37,836 nt of DNA, from positions 1-37,836 of the forward strand of contig JAKFWF010000020.1 in the NCBI GenBank assembly GCA_021730785.1. Reading direction: 5' to 3'. Source of the stretch: Hyphomicrobiaceae bacterium. GTDB taxonomy: Bacteria > Pseudomonadota > Alphaproteobacteria > Rhizobiales > Hyphomicrobiaceae. Positions 16,011-24,272 of this stretch are shown piece after piece. Numbering within the stretch: the stretch's first letter is position 1; each line of letters begins with the position of its first letter. Made by a program: the position numbers and the translations under genes. The notes beneath the pieces are model-generated. The model did not search any database. It worked only from the letters and a program-made list of their open reading frames with translations, and had not been told where the DNA came from.

Positions 16011-16370
16011 ATGCGCACGTTCCTCATTTCCTATGACCTTGCTCACCCGAACCGCAACAAGCATGTGCTCGCCACTGCCATCATGAGCCTCGGCACATCG
16101 TGGGCGCGGCCGCTGGAGCAGACGTGGTATGTGCGCGCCGATGTGGCCGAGATCGATATCGAGCACCGCTTATCGGGCCTGCTGGAGGGCGATGATGGGC
16201 TAGTCGTGCAGGCCGTCCACGACGACGCCCAGCTGACCAATACGAGCTTGCGCTGGTTCCGTCAGCGCCGCACGCCGTTCGACATCGAGGCGAGCACCAA
16301 CGTGATCGCGTTCCCGGTCCTGGGCACCCTGCCGGCGCAGGCAGAACTACCCCTGGCGCAAGCCGGCTGA
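16011..16370 (+). CDS. Orphan Cas2/SinR-like small protein
   Basis: This 119-residue protein begins MRTFLISYDLAHPNRNKHVL, then AIMSLGTSWARPLEQTWYVR and, after SGLLEGDDGLVVQAVHDD, TSLRWFRQRR. A first beta strand ending in YDL, a helix, then W-x-V/L strands and a D-D-G-L segment are the pattern of small ferredoxin-fold proteins of the Cas2/SinR group. Asp9 in SYDL is at the position of the metal-binding acid of Cas2. No cas1, cas genes or CRISPR repeats are in the window, so adaptation is unlikely; a stand-alone nucleic-acid-related role is inferred. I prefer ATG 16011 (GAGAG at 15996-16000) over GTG 15963. A LexA-type box lies upstream. Confidence 0.65.
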   Translation: MRTFLISYDLAHPNRNKHVLATAIMSLGTSWARPLEQTWYVRADVAEIDIEHRLSGLLEGDDGLVVQAVHDDAQLTNTSLRWFRQRRTPFDIEASTNVIAFPVLGTLPAQAELPLAQAG

Positions 16371-16383
16371 AGCTCGGTGGCGC

Positions 16384-17367
16384 TCAGGGTCGCAGCGCCA
16401 TCGAGGCTGTGAGCCAACTCGACAGGCGGGTTGGCTCGCGCGCAATGAGCGTCAGCAGATCGGCCCGCGCTTGGCTGCGTGACGACCAGCCAGCGATGCC
16501 GAGCGCGTTGCGGGCAAACGCGCGGTACTTGGCGAGCGCCTGCACGGGATATGCGTCGCCGAGCAGATCGGCATAGGTTTGCACCGGATTGAACTTCGCT
16601 TGGTCGCGGTAGCAGGCGAGGATGATGCTGTCGTCACGGCGATGGTGGCGGGATGCAGCCGACAGATCGCTCACCACCGCATCGAGCACCGTCGCCATGC
16701 GGTGCACGCTCGAGCGGCTGTCGGGATGCACGCGATAGCGCAGCAAGCGTTCGGGCAGGCAATGGATCTCGCCGAGCAGCATCATTCGCCACCACAAATC
16801 GCGATCTTCGGCACCCCAGCGGAACGCATCGCGATAGCCGCCGACCGCAACTAACGCCGGTCGCCGCACCATGGCGCTTGGGTGGCACAGGGTCGGCGGC
16901 GATGGCGGAAAGTACGCGAACCCGCGGCAGCGATCCTTGACGACCAGCGGATCGATTGGCGGCTGCTTTTGCTGAGCTGTGCCATCGGGCCCGATCCGCG
17001 TGAAGGCCGAGCCGACCGCAACGCAGCGAGGTGTGCGATCAAGATAGTCAGCCTGGCGCTCGAAACGGGCAGGCTCACAGATATCATCGGCATCCATGCG
17101 TGCAACGTAATCCCCGCGTGCGTTGGCAATGGCGAGGTTCAGCGCCGCCACCAGTCCGCGATTGGCTGTGGTGATCACACGCACACGGCGATCATGGGCT
17201 GCGAGTTCGGCCAGGACGGCGGCCGTGCCATCCGTACTGCCATCGTCGATGGCCACCAGTTCGAAATCACTCAGGGTCTGCGCCAGCACGGACCGCACCG
17301 CCTGCGCGATTGTTCGAGCGCCGTTGTATACCGGCAGCGCGACCGAGACCTTCGGAGTGTCGTTCAC
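16384..17367 (-). CDS. Family 2 glycosyltransferase
   Basis: This 327-residue protein has a GT2 (GT-A fold) N-terminal domain: VSVALPVYNGARTI (about 7-20), the nucleotide-sugar-binding AIDDGSTDGT (about 39-48), NRGLVAALNLAI, and the metal-binding DxD in RMDADDICEP (Asp92-Ala-Asp94). The acceptor-side motif EDRDLWWRM (about 197-205) supplies the expected ED catalytic base pair. The last 90 residues are Arg/Ala-rich without membrane segments, so it is cytoplasmic or peripheral. Donor and acceptor are unknown; polysaccharide or LPS decoration is a typical role. The start is GTG 17367 with TTAGG eight bases upstream. It is a single gene, 187 bases downstream of moeA on the same strand. Confidence 0.9.
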   Translation of the reverse strand: MNDTPKVSVALPVYNGARTIAQAVRSVLAQTLSDFELVAIDDGSTDGTAAVLAELAAHDRRVRVITTANRGLVAALNLAIANARGDYVARMDADDICEPARFERQADYLDRTPRCVAVGSAFTRIGPDGTAQQKQPPIDPLVVKDRCRGFAYFPPSPPTLCHPSAMVRRPALVAVGGYRDAFRWGAEDRDLWWRMMLLGEIHCLPERLLRYRVHPDSRSSVHRMATVLDAVVSDLSAASRHHRRDDSIILACYRDQAKFNPVQTYADLLGDAYPVQALAKYRAFARNALGIAGWSSRSQARADLLTLIAREPTRLSSWLTASMALRP

Positions 17368-17554
17368 TTGGATGACCTAACGGCGAGCCACGTCGATGGG
17401 CACTCCGCGCATTCCGTTTGTTGCCTCGCCTGCACAAGCTCGCAGGTCGAGAAACGGTCAACACAGATCATAGCGCCCCCCAAGCGCCAAGGTCGCACAG
17501 GGGCCGACCCCGGTCCAGGCTTCACGTCGCTTCATGACACGAAGCTTCATCCCC

Positions 17555-18847
17555 TCAGCGCGCGATACCGAACTCGGTGAAGGGGATGAAGTCGACCACA
17601 TCGCCAGCGGCGACGTCGCCAGTGTCTTCGGGGATGTCGATCAGGCCGTCGGCTGCCCGCAGGCCGGAGATCAAGCCCGAGCCGTCGCGGGCGAACTTGT
17701 CGACGGCGAGGCCGGCTGGCGTGTCGACCAGCGTGCCGCGCCAGAATTCCCGCCGACCGCGTTTTCTGCCAGTGAAACTGAACGTGGCCGGCAGCCGATA
17801 GCGGCGCGGCTCGCGCCACTGTCCACCACCGAGCCGCTGCAGCAGGGGAAACACGTACATCAAGAAGCACACGAACACCGCCACCGGATTGCCGGGCAAC
17901 CCGACGACGATCGAGGGAGCAGTTGCCGGGTCATGGGACTTTGCGATCTGCCCGAACATCATCGGCCGGCCGGGCTTCACGGCCAACTGCCAGAAATGGC
18001 GCGTGCCAAGCGCACCAAGCGCGGCACCCATGTGGTCCTCCTCGCCACGGCTTGCGCCACCGCTCGTGATGACGACATCGAAGCGGTCGGCTGCCACGCG
18101 CAACTGCCGCGTCACTGTGGCCAGTTCGTCGCGCCAGATGCCGAGGTTGGTGATGTCTGCGCCAGCCAGCGCCGCCAGCGCCTGCAGCATCGGCGTATTG
18201 GCATCGAACACCTGGCCCGGCAGCAATGGCCCTGCGCCGGTTGCCACAACCTCGTCGCCGTTGGCGACAACGGCAACGCGCAGGCGCCGATAGCAGGGCA
18301 CATGGGTTAGTCCGATCGAGGCGAGCGCCGCAAGGTCCTGCGGCCGCACCACGTGGCCCGGTTCGAACAACGTGGCACCAACGGCCACATCCTCGCCCGC
18401 GCGCCGCACATTGGCCCCGACCCGCAAGCCGCTTGGCACATGGACGTGATCGCCGTCGCGCCGGCAATCCTCCTGCATCACAACCGTATCCGCGCCCACC
18501 GGCATGACGGCACCGGTGAAGATGCGGGCCGCGGACTTTTCGGCGAGCACGCTCGCCAACGGGTGGCCGGCCGCAGCGCGCCCCTGCACCGCAAATGACG
18601 AGCCCGTAGTGCGATCGTAGGCGCCAGCTGCAAAGGCATAGCCATCAACGGCGGCGTTAGTATGAGCCGGCACCGGGGCAGCCGCCGCAATCGCCACGCC
18701 CAGGCGCCGGCCGAGCGCCGCCTCGATACCAGTGTCTTCGACATCGAGGCGACAGGCAATGCGTTCGCGTAGCAAAGCCAGCGCAGCAGCGTGCGTCAGC
18801 CAGCGATCGTTGCTCACAAAACAATCGTCGATGGCGGGTTTGAGCAT
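17555..18847 (-). CDS. moeA: Molybdopterin molybdenumtransferase
   Basis: MoeA inserts molybdate into adenylated molybdopterin to give molybdenum cofactor. The 430-residue product shows the family domains: PVPAHTNAAVDGYAF (about 57-71) in the substrate-binding part, FTGAVMPVGADTVVMQED (about 110-127), the MogA-like domain with VVANGDEV (normally TGDE) and ITSGGASRGEEDHM (normally SGGxSxGxxD), then VKPGRPMMFG and GLPGNPVAVFVCF. The C-terminal beta domain ends FIPFTEFGIAR. The Asn-for-Thr in NGDE is a small departure from consensus. I start at ATG 18847, since the longer frame adds an unrelated tail. Length is slightly above the usual 400-410. No other Moco genes are in the window. Confidence 0.95.
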   Translation of the reverse strand: MLKPAIDDCFVSNDRWLTHAAALALLRERIACRLDVEDTGIEAALGRRLGVAIAAAAPVPAHTNAAVDGYAFAAGAYDRTTGSSFAVQGRAAAGHPLASVLAEKSAARIFTGAVMPVGADTVVMQEDCRRDGDHVHVPSGLRVGANVRRAGEDVAVGATLFEPGHVVRPQDLAALASIGLTHVPCYRRLRVAVVANGDEVVATGAGPLLPGQVFDANTPMLQALAALAGADITNLGIWRDELATVTRQLRVAADRFDVVITSGGASRGEEDHMGAALGALGTRHFWQLAVKPGRPMMFGQIAKSHDPATAPSIVVGLPGNPVAVFVCFLMYVFPLLQRLGGGQWREPRRYRLPATFSFTGRKRGRREFWRGTLVDTPAGLAVDKFARDGSGLISGLRAADGLIDIPEDTGDVAAGDVVDFIPFTEFGIAR

Positions 18848-19117
18848 GGCGATTATCAACCTGCGGAGCTGATCATGTGACCGCCCACAGTAGCAAAGCC
18901 AACCGCATCCACGGGACAAAAATCTCCGCTTCAAACGTGCGGGGCATTAATGCGCCGATCGGCCGATGCGTCGCAAGAAAATGCGATGCCCTCGGACCAG
19001 CGGTGTTGCCGACCATCATCGGATACGATTGGGTGGCACAACTACGCGGCCGGCATAATAGGGCCGACCACGCAGAGGCATACCGACGAGCCACGCAGCG
19101 TGAATTACTGACTGAGC
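18848..19117. other. Region upstream of moeA, no clear gene
   Basis: These 270 bases between the small-peptide candidate and moeA contain overlapping frames on both strands (for example minus 18873-19217 and plus 18877-19194) that lack family features, ribosome sites and the local codon bias. I regard them as non-coding. It should hold the moeA promoter unless moeA is transcribed with the upstream small ORF. Confidence 0.5.
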
Positions 19118-19210
19118 TCAGTTCGCATGAGTCAAGACAAAAAGGCCAACACCAACGGCTGGCCCAAGCAAAGTTGCTAAAAGCATTGCAATAAATGGCT
19201 TCGCTACCAT
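19118..19210 (-). CDS. Candidate 30-residue single-pass membrane peptide
   Basis: The minus strand encodes a 30-residue peptide starting MVAKPFIAMLLATLLG and ending VLTHAN. Almost the whole length from residue 6 to 26 is hydrophobic with Gly/Pro, as in a single membrane helix, with one Lys near the N-terminus. GGGAG (19219-19223 on the minus strand) lies eight bases upstream of ATG 19210, an ideal distance. The AT-richer DNA upstream could hold a promoter. I do not recognise the peptide. Small membrane peptides of this size can be toxins, regulators or subunits of membrane complexes; chance cannot be excluded. Confidence 0.4.
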   Translation of the reverse strand: MVAKPFIAMLLATLLGPAVGVGLFVLTHAN

Positions 19211-19535
19211 GACGCAAACTCCCACGCTAAGGTCACAGGAATTACAGTCCAACAATGAACTGCACTTGCCGCGCCACGAGATCCCTCAACCCCATGGCCT
19301 ATTTTCAGCATACACAATCATGACAGATTTACCACAAGTTTTTTCATTGCAATCTCGAAATGATCCGTTACCAGGGGACCGCAATCGAACGGAATTCAGT
19401 GCATCAAAATGAATTCTTAGTCATTGATAAATTTCAGAAAAATCACACCCATTTGCTGTTCGTGACGCCTGCTGACCTGCACCGCAAGCGTGTCCCGCGG
19501 GTTATATTGAAAGCACAAACTTGTAGTTGCATTTT

Positions 19536-19558
19536 CACAACCTGGAACGATGGTTGTG
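19536..19558. repeat. Inverted repeat CACAACC-N9-GGTTGTG
   Basis: CACAACC (19536-19542) and GGTTGTG (19552-19558) are perfect reverse complements with a nine-base spacer, flanked by TTTT and, after TGGC, AAAA. It could be a regulator-binding site or part of a transcript hairpin downstream of the dual-ATPase gene. Confidence 0.4.
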
Positions 19559-19655
19559 TGGCAAAATTTGCGCACCCCCCGACCTCACGCAGCTCACTCC
19601 GCGGCGCGCCAACCCTCGGCAAAACCTGGAGAAAACATGGGGATAACCTGGCATT

Positions 19656-19683
19656 GCCGGCACCGCGAAGCAACCGCGCCGGC
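19656..19683 (-). terminator. Hairpin immediately after the dual-ATPase stop
   Basis: GCCGGC at 19656-19661 and again at 19678-19683 form the base of a stem that continues through GCG/CGC with a small bulge. On the minus strand the stem begins directly after the TAG (19686-19684). No T-run follows, so any termination would be factor-assisted. Confidence 0.4.
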
Positions 19684-22600
19684 CTAGCCCATGTCGAACA
19701 GCCGCAGCTGCTTTTCGTCCTGGCCCTTGGTCTCGCAAGCGAGCTGTTCTATGCGATCGAAGGGGACCTGCTCTGCCATAATGAGTGATCTCTGCGCCTT
19801 GATGGCCCGCACGAGTCCTTCCTGCACCAGATGGAATTCGCCGACCGTCTGGTTCGGAAGCACGCGTGCGGGATCAAGACCACTCTCGCTCTGAAACGCA
19901 GCCCGCAACTTCTTCAGGGCCGTATCTTCGCGCACGCGCCCGATGAACCAGCTGGTGACCTGGTCGCGGCTCTTGTAGTCGAGGTCGCCCGGCGACTGGG
20001 TCGCCAGCATGATGCCGAGGCCTGCGGAACGCGCACGCTTCAACAGGCTCTGCAGCGGTTCTGCAGTTGCCGGTTTGGCGTTGGCTGGAATGTAGAGGTC
20101 GGCCTCGTCGAACATGACGACGGCCTGCAACTCGTCGTTCGGATTGCGCTGGCAGAAGCGCAAGGCCTCCGACAGGAACTGCGACACCCAGAACAGGATA
20201 TTCTCGTTGTCGCCGAGGAAGCCCGTGTAGATAATCGACAGGCGGGTGCGCCCATCCCGCGCATAGGGACCGATGCCGAGCAGGGCTTCCATGCTCAGGC
20301 TCTCGCCGCCGCCCTCGAACAATGACGCATTGCGCAGCCGCAGACTGTCGAGCTGGGCCACGAGATCGCGCCGCAGCTTGCCCGATGGGTCCATGCGCTG
20401 CGTGCGGTCAGTCAACTCGGGATCTTCGTCTTCGAGCAGGTGGATAAGATCGGCAAGCGTCACCTCGCGGCTGTAGCGGGAGCCGAGAATGCGCAGCGCA
20501 ACCGCGAGCGTGCCCGACTGCTTCTGGTGCGTCGCCGAGTTCTTCAGGTGCAGCATGTCGCCGAGGGCTGCCGACGAGAGGTTCGCCAGCAGCTGCTGCT
20601 CGTGCTCGGGCAGTTCGTTGATGCCGTTCGGCAGCAGTGTGATCGAGATCGGCCGGCCGGATGAGCGGCCGGGCGTGTAGACTGCGACGTCGATCGCATC
20701 GGCGAGCTTCTCCCGCTCGCCGCGCCGCTCCTGCACTTCGTCCTCGTTGGCGCGCCAGACGTCAGGGTTGGCGTAGGAGCACAAGTCTCCCTTGCGGTCG
20801 AGCAGGACCGCTGGAATGCCGCGCAGCAGCAGCTGTTCGATCAAGCTGAGCGCGAGCGTCGTCTTGCCCGAGCCGGATCCGCCGAGCACCGCGGCATGGC
20901 GCTTCAGAACACTCGTATTCAGCGTCACCGCCTTGTTGCGGCCGGCCAATTCCCGCCCGGCAAAGATGCTCTGGGCGTTGTCGCCGTTTTCGTTGAGGAT
21001 CACTGACAACGGCAGCTCGTCGTCGTTGGCTGGCACCGGCTCAGGTTCGCCGTCCACCGGGCCGGTCCATTCACTCCACGAACCGGGCGGCGGCGATGCT
21101 TCGCTCGGCGTGGCTGCGGCTTCAGGACGCAACACCACCACCTGGTCGCTGGCAGGTGCTGGGGTGCCGGCCGGCAGATCGAGCCTAGGCGCCGTCCGCG
21201 TCAGCAGGTCGAGACGCAGCAGTTGGATCAGGGGTGCGAGGCTGGACAGCAGCTTCGCCTGCTGGAACCAGGTGCGGAAGCCCGGATCGAATTTGTGGTG
21301 GGCGTGGAACTCGCGCACCATCATCATGCGCTCCCACTCGGGGATCGGCACCAGGATCGAGCGGCCACCGCCATCGCGGAACTTGCGGAACGCCTGCGCC
21401 GTCTGGTTCTTCTTGTTCGGCGGGAAATCGCTCGCCCGCAGCATGAAGCAGGCGCGCCCCTGCATGGAGGTGAGTACGCGGTCCAGCTGCCGTTTCATGC
21501 CGCCGCCCTGGGTCGGCCGGTTGCACAAGAACACGCGCGCCTCATAGGCCATGCCGTTGCGCTGGCTGACCTTGAGATCGATCGCCGGCAGATCGTCGGC
21601 AAGTTCGAGCCGCTCAACGGTGAGCTGAACTGTGCCGCCCCACTCGTCCTTGGCGAGCCCGAGTGCGGACACGAGCACATCCAGCAGATCGTTGTCGGTC
21701 GAGGGGATCTCGGCTTCCGACGCGCTGGCGAAGCGATGCCACATGTCACGGAAGTCGAAATCGAGATCGGCCGCGCCCTCGGCGGGATCATCGTTCGAGG
21801 CGCCGAAGCCGAGTGCGGCTGCGAGCGTCGAGATGAACCCCGCCTTCTCCGGTTCGGGTGCGAACTCGTCCTGGTCGCCGCCCTGTTCGCCGCGCAGGCG
21901 GTTCTGTGCGTGTTCCAGAAGGCGGCGCGTCGAGAGGCCGCCGAACTCCTCGAAGAACTGGGGGCCAAAGAAGGCTGATGCGTCCGGGAAACTCATGCCG
22001 CCGGGGCGCGATTGGGCGCTGTGCTCCAGCCGCCGGGCAATGATCTGGCGCGCCTCGTCGGGCGTGCGTGTTTCCAAAAGTGCGACGGGCCCCGACTTCT
22101 CGATGCGGTCGATGTAGCTCTGGGCAAGCACGCCGCGCACTTGGCCGTAGAACTCCTCCAGGCACGAGATGATGACAATCGCAGTCGGCAGCCGGTTGGC
22201 GATCTGGATCAGGTCGCGGGCGGCGCGCTGGAAGCGCTCTTCCGCATCATCGAACGAGCGCAGGTCCTCGACCTGGTCGATGCAGAACACGAGCGCCGAC
22301 CGGTCCACGGTCCACATCAGGCGGCCCAGGCTTTCGATGATCTCGAAGGCGCGGCCGTCGCCCGTGTTGGGGTCGAGCGCTGCGACTGCGGCCAGACTGA
22401 GCTCGTTGAGCGGCCGGCCGTAGAGATATTGCCGCACGCGCTGGTCGATGCGCGGGTCGGAGCGCTGCAGATACAAGAGCGCGCGCACGATGTTGGCGTC
22501 GAGATCCTGATCGGCAAAGCGGGGGGAGGCGAGGATGTCGTCGGCGAGCGAATGGATAAGGCGCGCGAGCTTCGTTTCATCGAGCGTCGCCTCGCGCAGC

Positions 22601-23064
22601 TTTTCGAGCTCCCCCGGCGGCAGTATATCTGCGTCTTCGACGAGGCGCCGGGTCAGCCGGGCAAGTGCTGTTTCCCCGCCCTCATCCGGATCGTAGGGCC
22701 GCTCCAGCGAGGCGATCAGGCGGCGCAGGAAATAGTCGCCATAATTCGACACGTCCGGCGTCATCTGGGCATAGCCGAAATAGGCGCAGCCGCGACGATG
22801 CGCGCCGGTGCGCAAGGCGCGGATCAGATGCGTCTTGCCGGCGCCCGACTGGCCATGAAACAGCAGGATGCGCGCCTGCGACCGCGCGCTCTTCGGCGAC
22901 GTCACGTCATCGAGGAGGTCATAGAATTTGGTCCGGGCCTTCTTGTGCACGACCTCCACATCGACGGGGTCGGCACGCCAGATGTCGTCCTCCCACGTGA
23001 TCGAGTGGTCGAACGCGGCGGCGAGTTGGGCCGCGGCATGGGGCATGGTCGTTTCGGGCTGCAT
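19684..23064 (-). CDS. Dual-NTPase: AAA-type P-loop domain fused to HerA/FtsK-type ATPase, C-terminal clamp-binding-like motif
   Basis: This 1126-residue protein carries two complete NTPase sites. N-terminal domain: Walker A GQSGAGKT (71-78), Walker B ALVFCIDQVEDL (257-268), sensor-like AIVIISCLEE (295-304), with helical sequence between as in AAA/STAND ATPases. The middle (about 430-640) is a mixed domain of unknown type. C-terminal domain: Walker A GGSGSGKT (728-735), LLDRKGDLCSYANPD (754-768), Walker B AVVMFDEADLY (981-991) and IMLATQSPGDLDYK (1018-1031), the pattern of HerA/FtsK/VirD4 hexameric DNA pumps. It ends QLRLFDMG (1120-1126 region), a QLxLF clamp-binding-like motif. ATG 23064 is chosen (GAGGAA upstream); the longer frame overlaps the partner gene. 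The gap to the partner is 59 bases. Role in DNA translocation, repair or defence is inferred. Confidence 0.8.
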   Translation of the reverse strand: MQPETTMPHAAAQLAAAFDHSITWEDDIWRADPVDVEVVHKKARTKFYDLLDDVTSPKSARSQARILLFHGQSGAGKTHLIRALRTGAHRRGCAYFGYAQMTPDVSNYGDYFLRRLIASLERPYDPDEGGETALARLTRRLVEDADILPPGELEKLREATLDETKLARLIHSLADDILASPRFADQDLDANIVRALLYLQRSDPRIDQRVRQYLYGRPLNELSLAAVAALDPNTGDGRAFEIIESLGRLMWTVDRSALVFCIDQVEDLRSFDDAEERFQRAARDLIQIANRLPTAIVIISCLEEFYGQVRGVLAQSYIDRIEKSGPVALLETRTPDEARQIIARRLEHSAQSRPGGMSFPDASAFFGPQFFEEFGGLSTRRLLEHAQNRLRGEQGGDQDEFAPEPEKAGFISTLAAALGFGASNDDPAEGAADLDFDFRDMWHRFASASEAEIPSTDNDLLDVLVSALGLAKDEWGGTVQLTVERLELADDLPAIDLKVSQRNGMAYEARVFLCNRPTQGGGMKRQLDRVLTSMQGRACFMLRASDFPPNKKNQTAQAFRKFRDGGGRSILVPIPEWERMMMVREFHAHHKFDPGFRTWFQQAKLLSSLAPLIQLLRLDLLTRTAPRLDLPAGTPAPASDQVVVLRPEAAATPSEASPPPGSWSEWTGPVDGEPEPVPANDDELPLSVILNENGDNAQSIFAGRELAGRNKAVTLNTSVLKRHAAVLGGSGSGKTTLALSLIEQLLLRGIPAVLLDRKGDLCSYANPDVWRANEDEVQERRGEREKLADAIDVAVYTPGRSSGRPISITLLPNGINELPEHEQQLLANLSSAALGDMLHLKNSATHQKQSGTLAVALRILGSRYSREVTLADLIHLLEDEDPELTDRTQRMDPSGKLRRDLVAQLDSLRLRNASLFEGGGESLSMEALLGIGPYARDGRTRLSIIYTGFLGDNENILFWVSQFLSEALRFCQRNPNDELQAVVMFDEADLYIPANAKPATAEPLQSLLKRARSAGLGIMLATQSPGDLDYKSRDQVTSWFIGRVREDTALKKLRAAFQSESGLDPARVLPNQTVGEFHLVQEGLVRAIKAQRSLIMAEQVPFDRIEQLACETKGQDEKQLRLFDMG

Positions 23065-23123
23065 AACGCGAAGTGTTCCTCGACGCCGAGAAGGGGCGTC
23101 ACGTGCGAGCTGGCAGGGGTGGA

Positions 23124-24272
23124 TCAGTCGGTGACGCGTACGTAGTGCAAAACGGCATTCTTGAACGCGAGTGCCGACATCTGGACCTTGGCCAGCGACC
23201 GGCGGTCCTTCAGGTCGGCATTGGCCAGTATGACATGCCCGGTGCGATGGGCTTCGGCCAGCATGCTCTTGAATTCGATCTCGCTCAGCCCCCATTGCGG
23301 GTGGTTGCTGCGAAGTGCCAGCCATATGTCGCTGATATAGGCTTTGCGATTGCCGGGCCAGCCCTCGGCACAGGCGCCGGCGAGCGCTTGAATGGCCTTG
23401 GCGAACCCTTCGAGATCGGGGCGCGAGGCGGCCGGCGGCCGCGTTACGGCACCAAGGGGCATGCCAGCAGCAGGTAGGGGTGGTGCAAGGGCAGCAATTA
23501 CAGGTGCCGTGACAATGGCGCGCGGCCCAGCCGGCGCGATCTCGCCGACGAACCTGCGCAGGATCGCCGCGCGTACCGCATCTGCATCGGACTGCGGACT
23601 GCCGACGGCTTCCGCCGCCAGCGCCGCGATCAACCTGGCATCGGTGCCGAAATCGCGCGGCTTATGTGCCAGCTGGCCGGCCAGCAGGCGCCCGGCCTTG
23701 GCGGACAACCCGGCGCCTGCATCCATGGCATCCCTGATCGAATTGCCGAAGGCGCGTTGCAGGGCGATGACGGCGAGCGCCGCCCGCAAGCGCGCCGGAC
23801 TGGTGCGGGAGCGCAGTGTCAGGGCGTAGGTCGTCTGCAGGACGGCGGCCCGCAGCCCATCCGGCCGGCCAAGCAGGCGCAGCTTTGCGGCCGGCTCGCC
23901 TTCGATCCCGAGGGCTACGGCGATGAGGCGAATGTCGCGCACATCGGACCACAGCAGCCGGAGGGGCTTGGCCGCAGGCTTGATGCCGAGCGCTTCGAGG
24001 GCAGCCGTGTGTCCAGCCGCCGTCAGCGTGACGCGCGAGCGCGCTTCGGTTGCGTAGCCTTCAGCGAGGAGTGCTGCCGTTTCGTGATCAAGGACGCCGC
24101 GCCACTCGGCAGGCGATAGCCGATGCGCGGTCAGCGCACCAAGATCCTTCGCAAGCTCCGCGCGGGTTGCGCCGCCATCGGCAACCATCCGCGCCGCCAC
24201 CAGCATCCGCCAGGAGCGCCCCAGCGGAGCGAGTATCACAGGTCGATGCGCCTCCAGCGCAGCTGACGCCAT
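23124..24272 (-). CDS. Winged-helix-like partner of the dual ATPase
   Basis: This 382-residue protein has no family I can name. The N-terminal part (about 20-97) reads as a winged helix: helices around WRMLVAARMV and TRAELAKDLG, then EGYATEARSRVTLTAAGHTA as the wing and last helix. The centre (100-250) is Ala/Leu/Arg-rich and helical, and 245-285 is a Pro/Ala linker. The C-terminal 95 residues (about 286-382) form a second compact domain with YISDIWLALRSNHPQWGLSE, EFKSMLAEAHRTGHVILANADL and a final LHYVRV strand, also winged-helix-like. AGGAGG (24282-24287) lies nine bases before ATG 24272. It is directly upstream of the dual ATPase (59-base gap), so a joint function such as DNA recognition or loading is likely. 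Confidence 0.7.
   Translation of the reverse strand: MASAALEAHRPVILAPLGRSWRMLVAARMVADGGATRAELAKDLGALTAHRLSPAEWRGVLDHETAALLAEGYATEARSRVTLTAAGHTAALEALGIKPAAKPLRLLWSDVRDIRLIAVALGIEGEPAAKLRLLGRPDGLRAAVLQTTYALTLRSRTSPARLRAALAVIALQRAFGNSIRDAMDAGAGLSAKAGRLLAGQLAHKPRDFGTDARLIAALAAEAVGSPQSDADAVRAAILRRFVGEIAPAGPRAIVTAPVIAALAPPLPAAGMPLGAVTRPPAASRPDLEGFAKAIQALAGACAEGWPGNRKAYISDIWLALRSNHPQWGLSEIEFKSMLAEAHRTGHVILANADLKDRRSLAKVQMSALAFKNAVLHYVRVTD

Larger units (their letters stand above)
19211..19683. other. AT-richer intergenic region 3' of the dual-ATPase gene
   Basis: These 473 bases are visibly richer in A/T than the rest of the window, especially 19310-19580. No plausible protein gene is present apart from short frames without features. 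The stretch holds a 7-bp perfect inverted repeat at 19536-19558 and a GC hairpin touching the dual-ATPase stop at 19656-19683. Base composition suggests foreign DNA, a promoter region or a former attachment region. Confidence 0.5.

Noticed and set aside
16011-16370. Possibility that the Cas2-like gene marks a CRISPR locus
   Set aside because: No direct repeats with regular spacers and no cas1 or effector genes are visible anywhere in the window.
17457-17554. A 30-codon minus frame starting right after the moeA stop
   Set aside because: The only purine run overlaps the moeA stop and is too close to the first ATG. The peptide has no features beyond chance.
18873-19217. Overlapping frames of 114 (minus) and 105 (plus) codons in the moeA upstream gap
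   Set aside because: Neither has motifs or a good ribosome site. The minus frame is rich in Cys and Trp, as in random translation.
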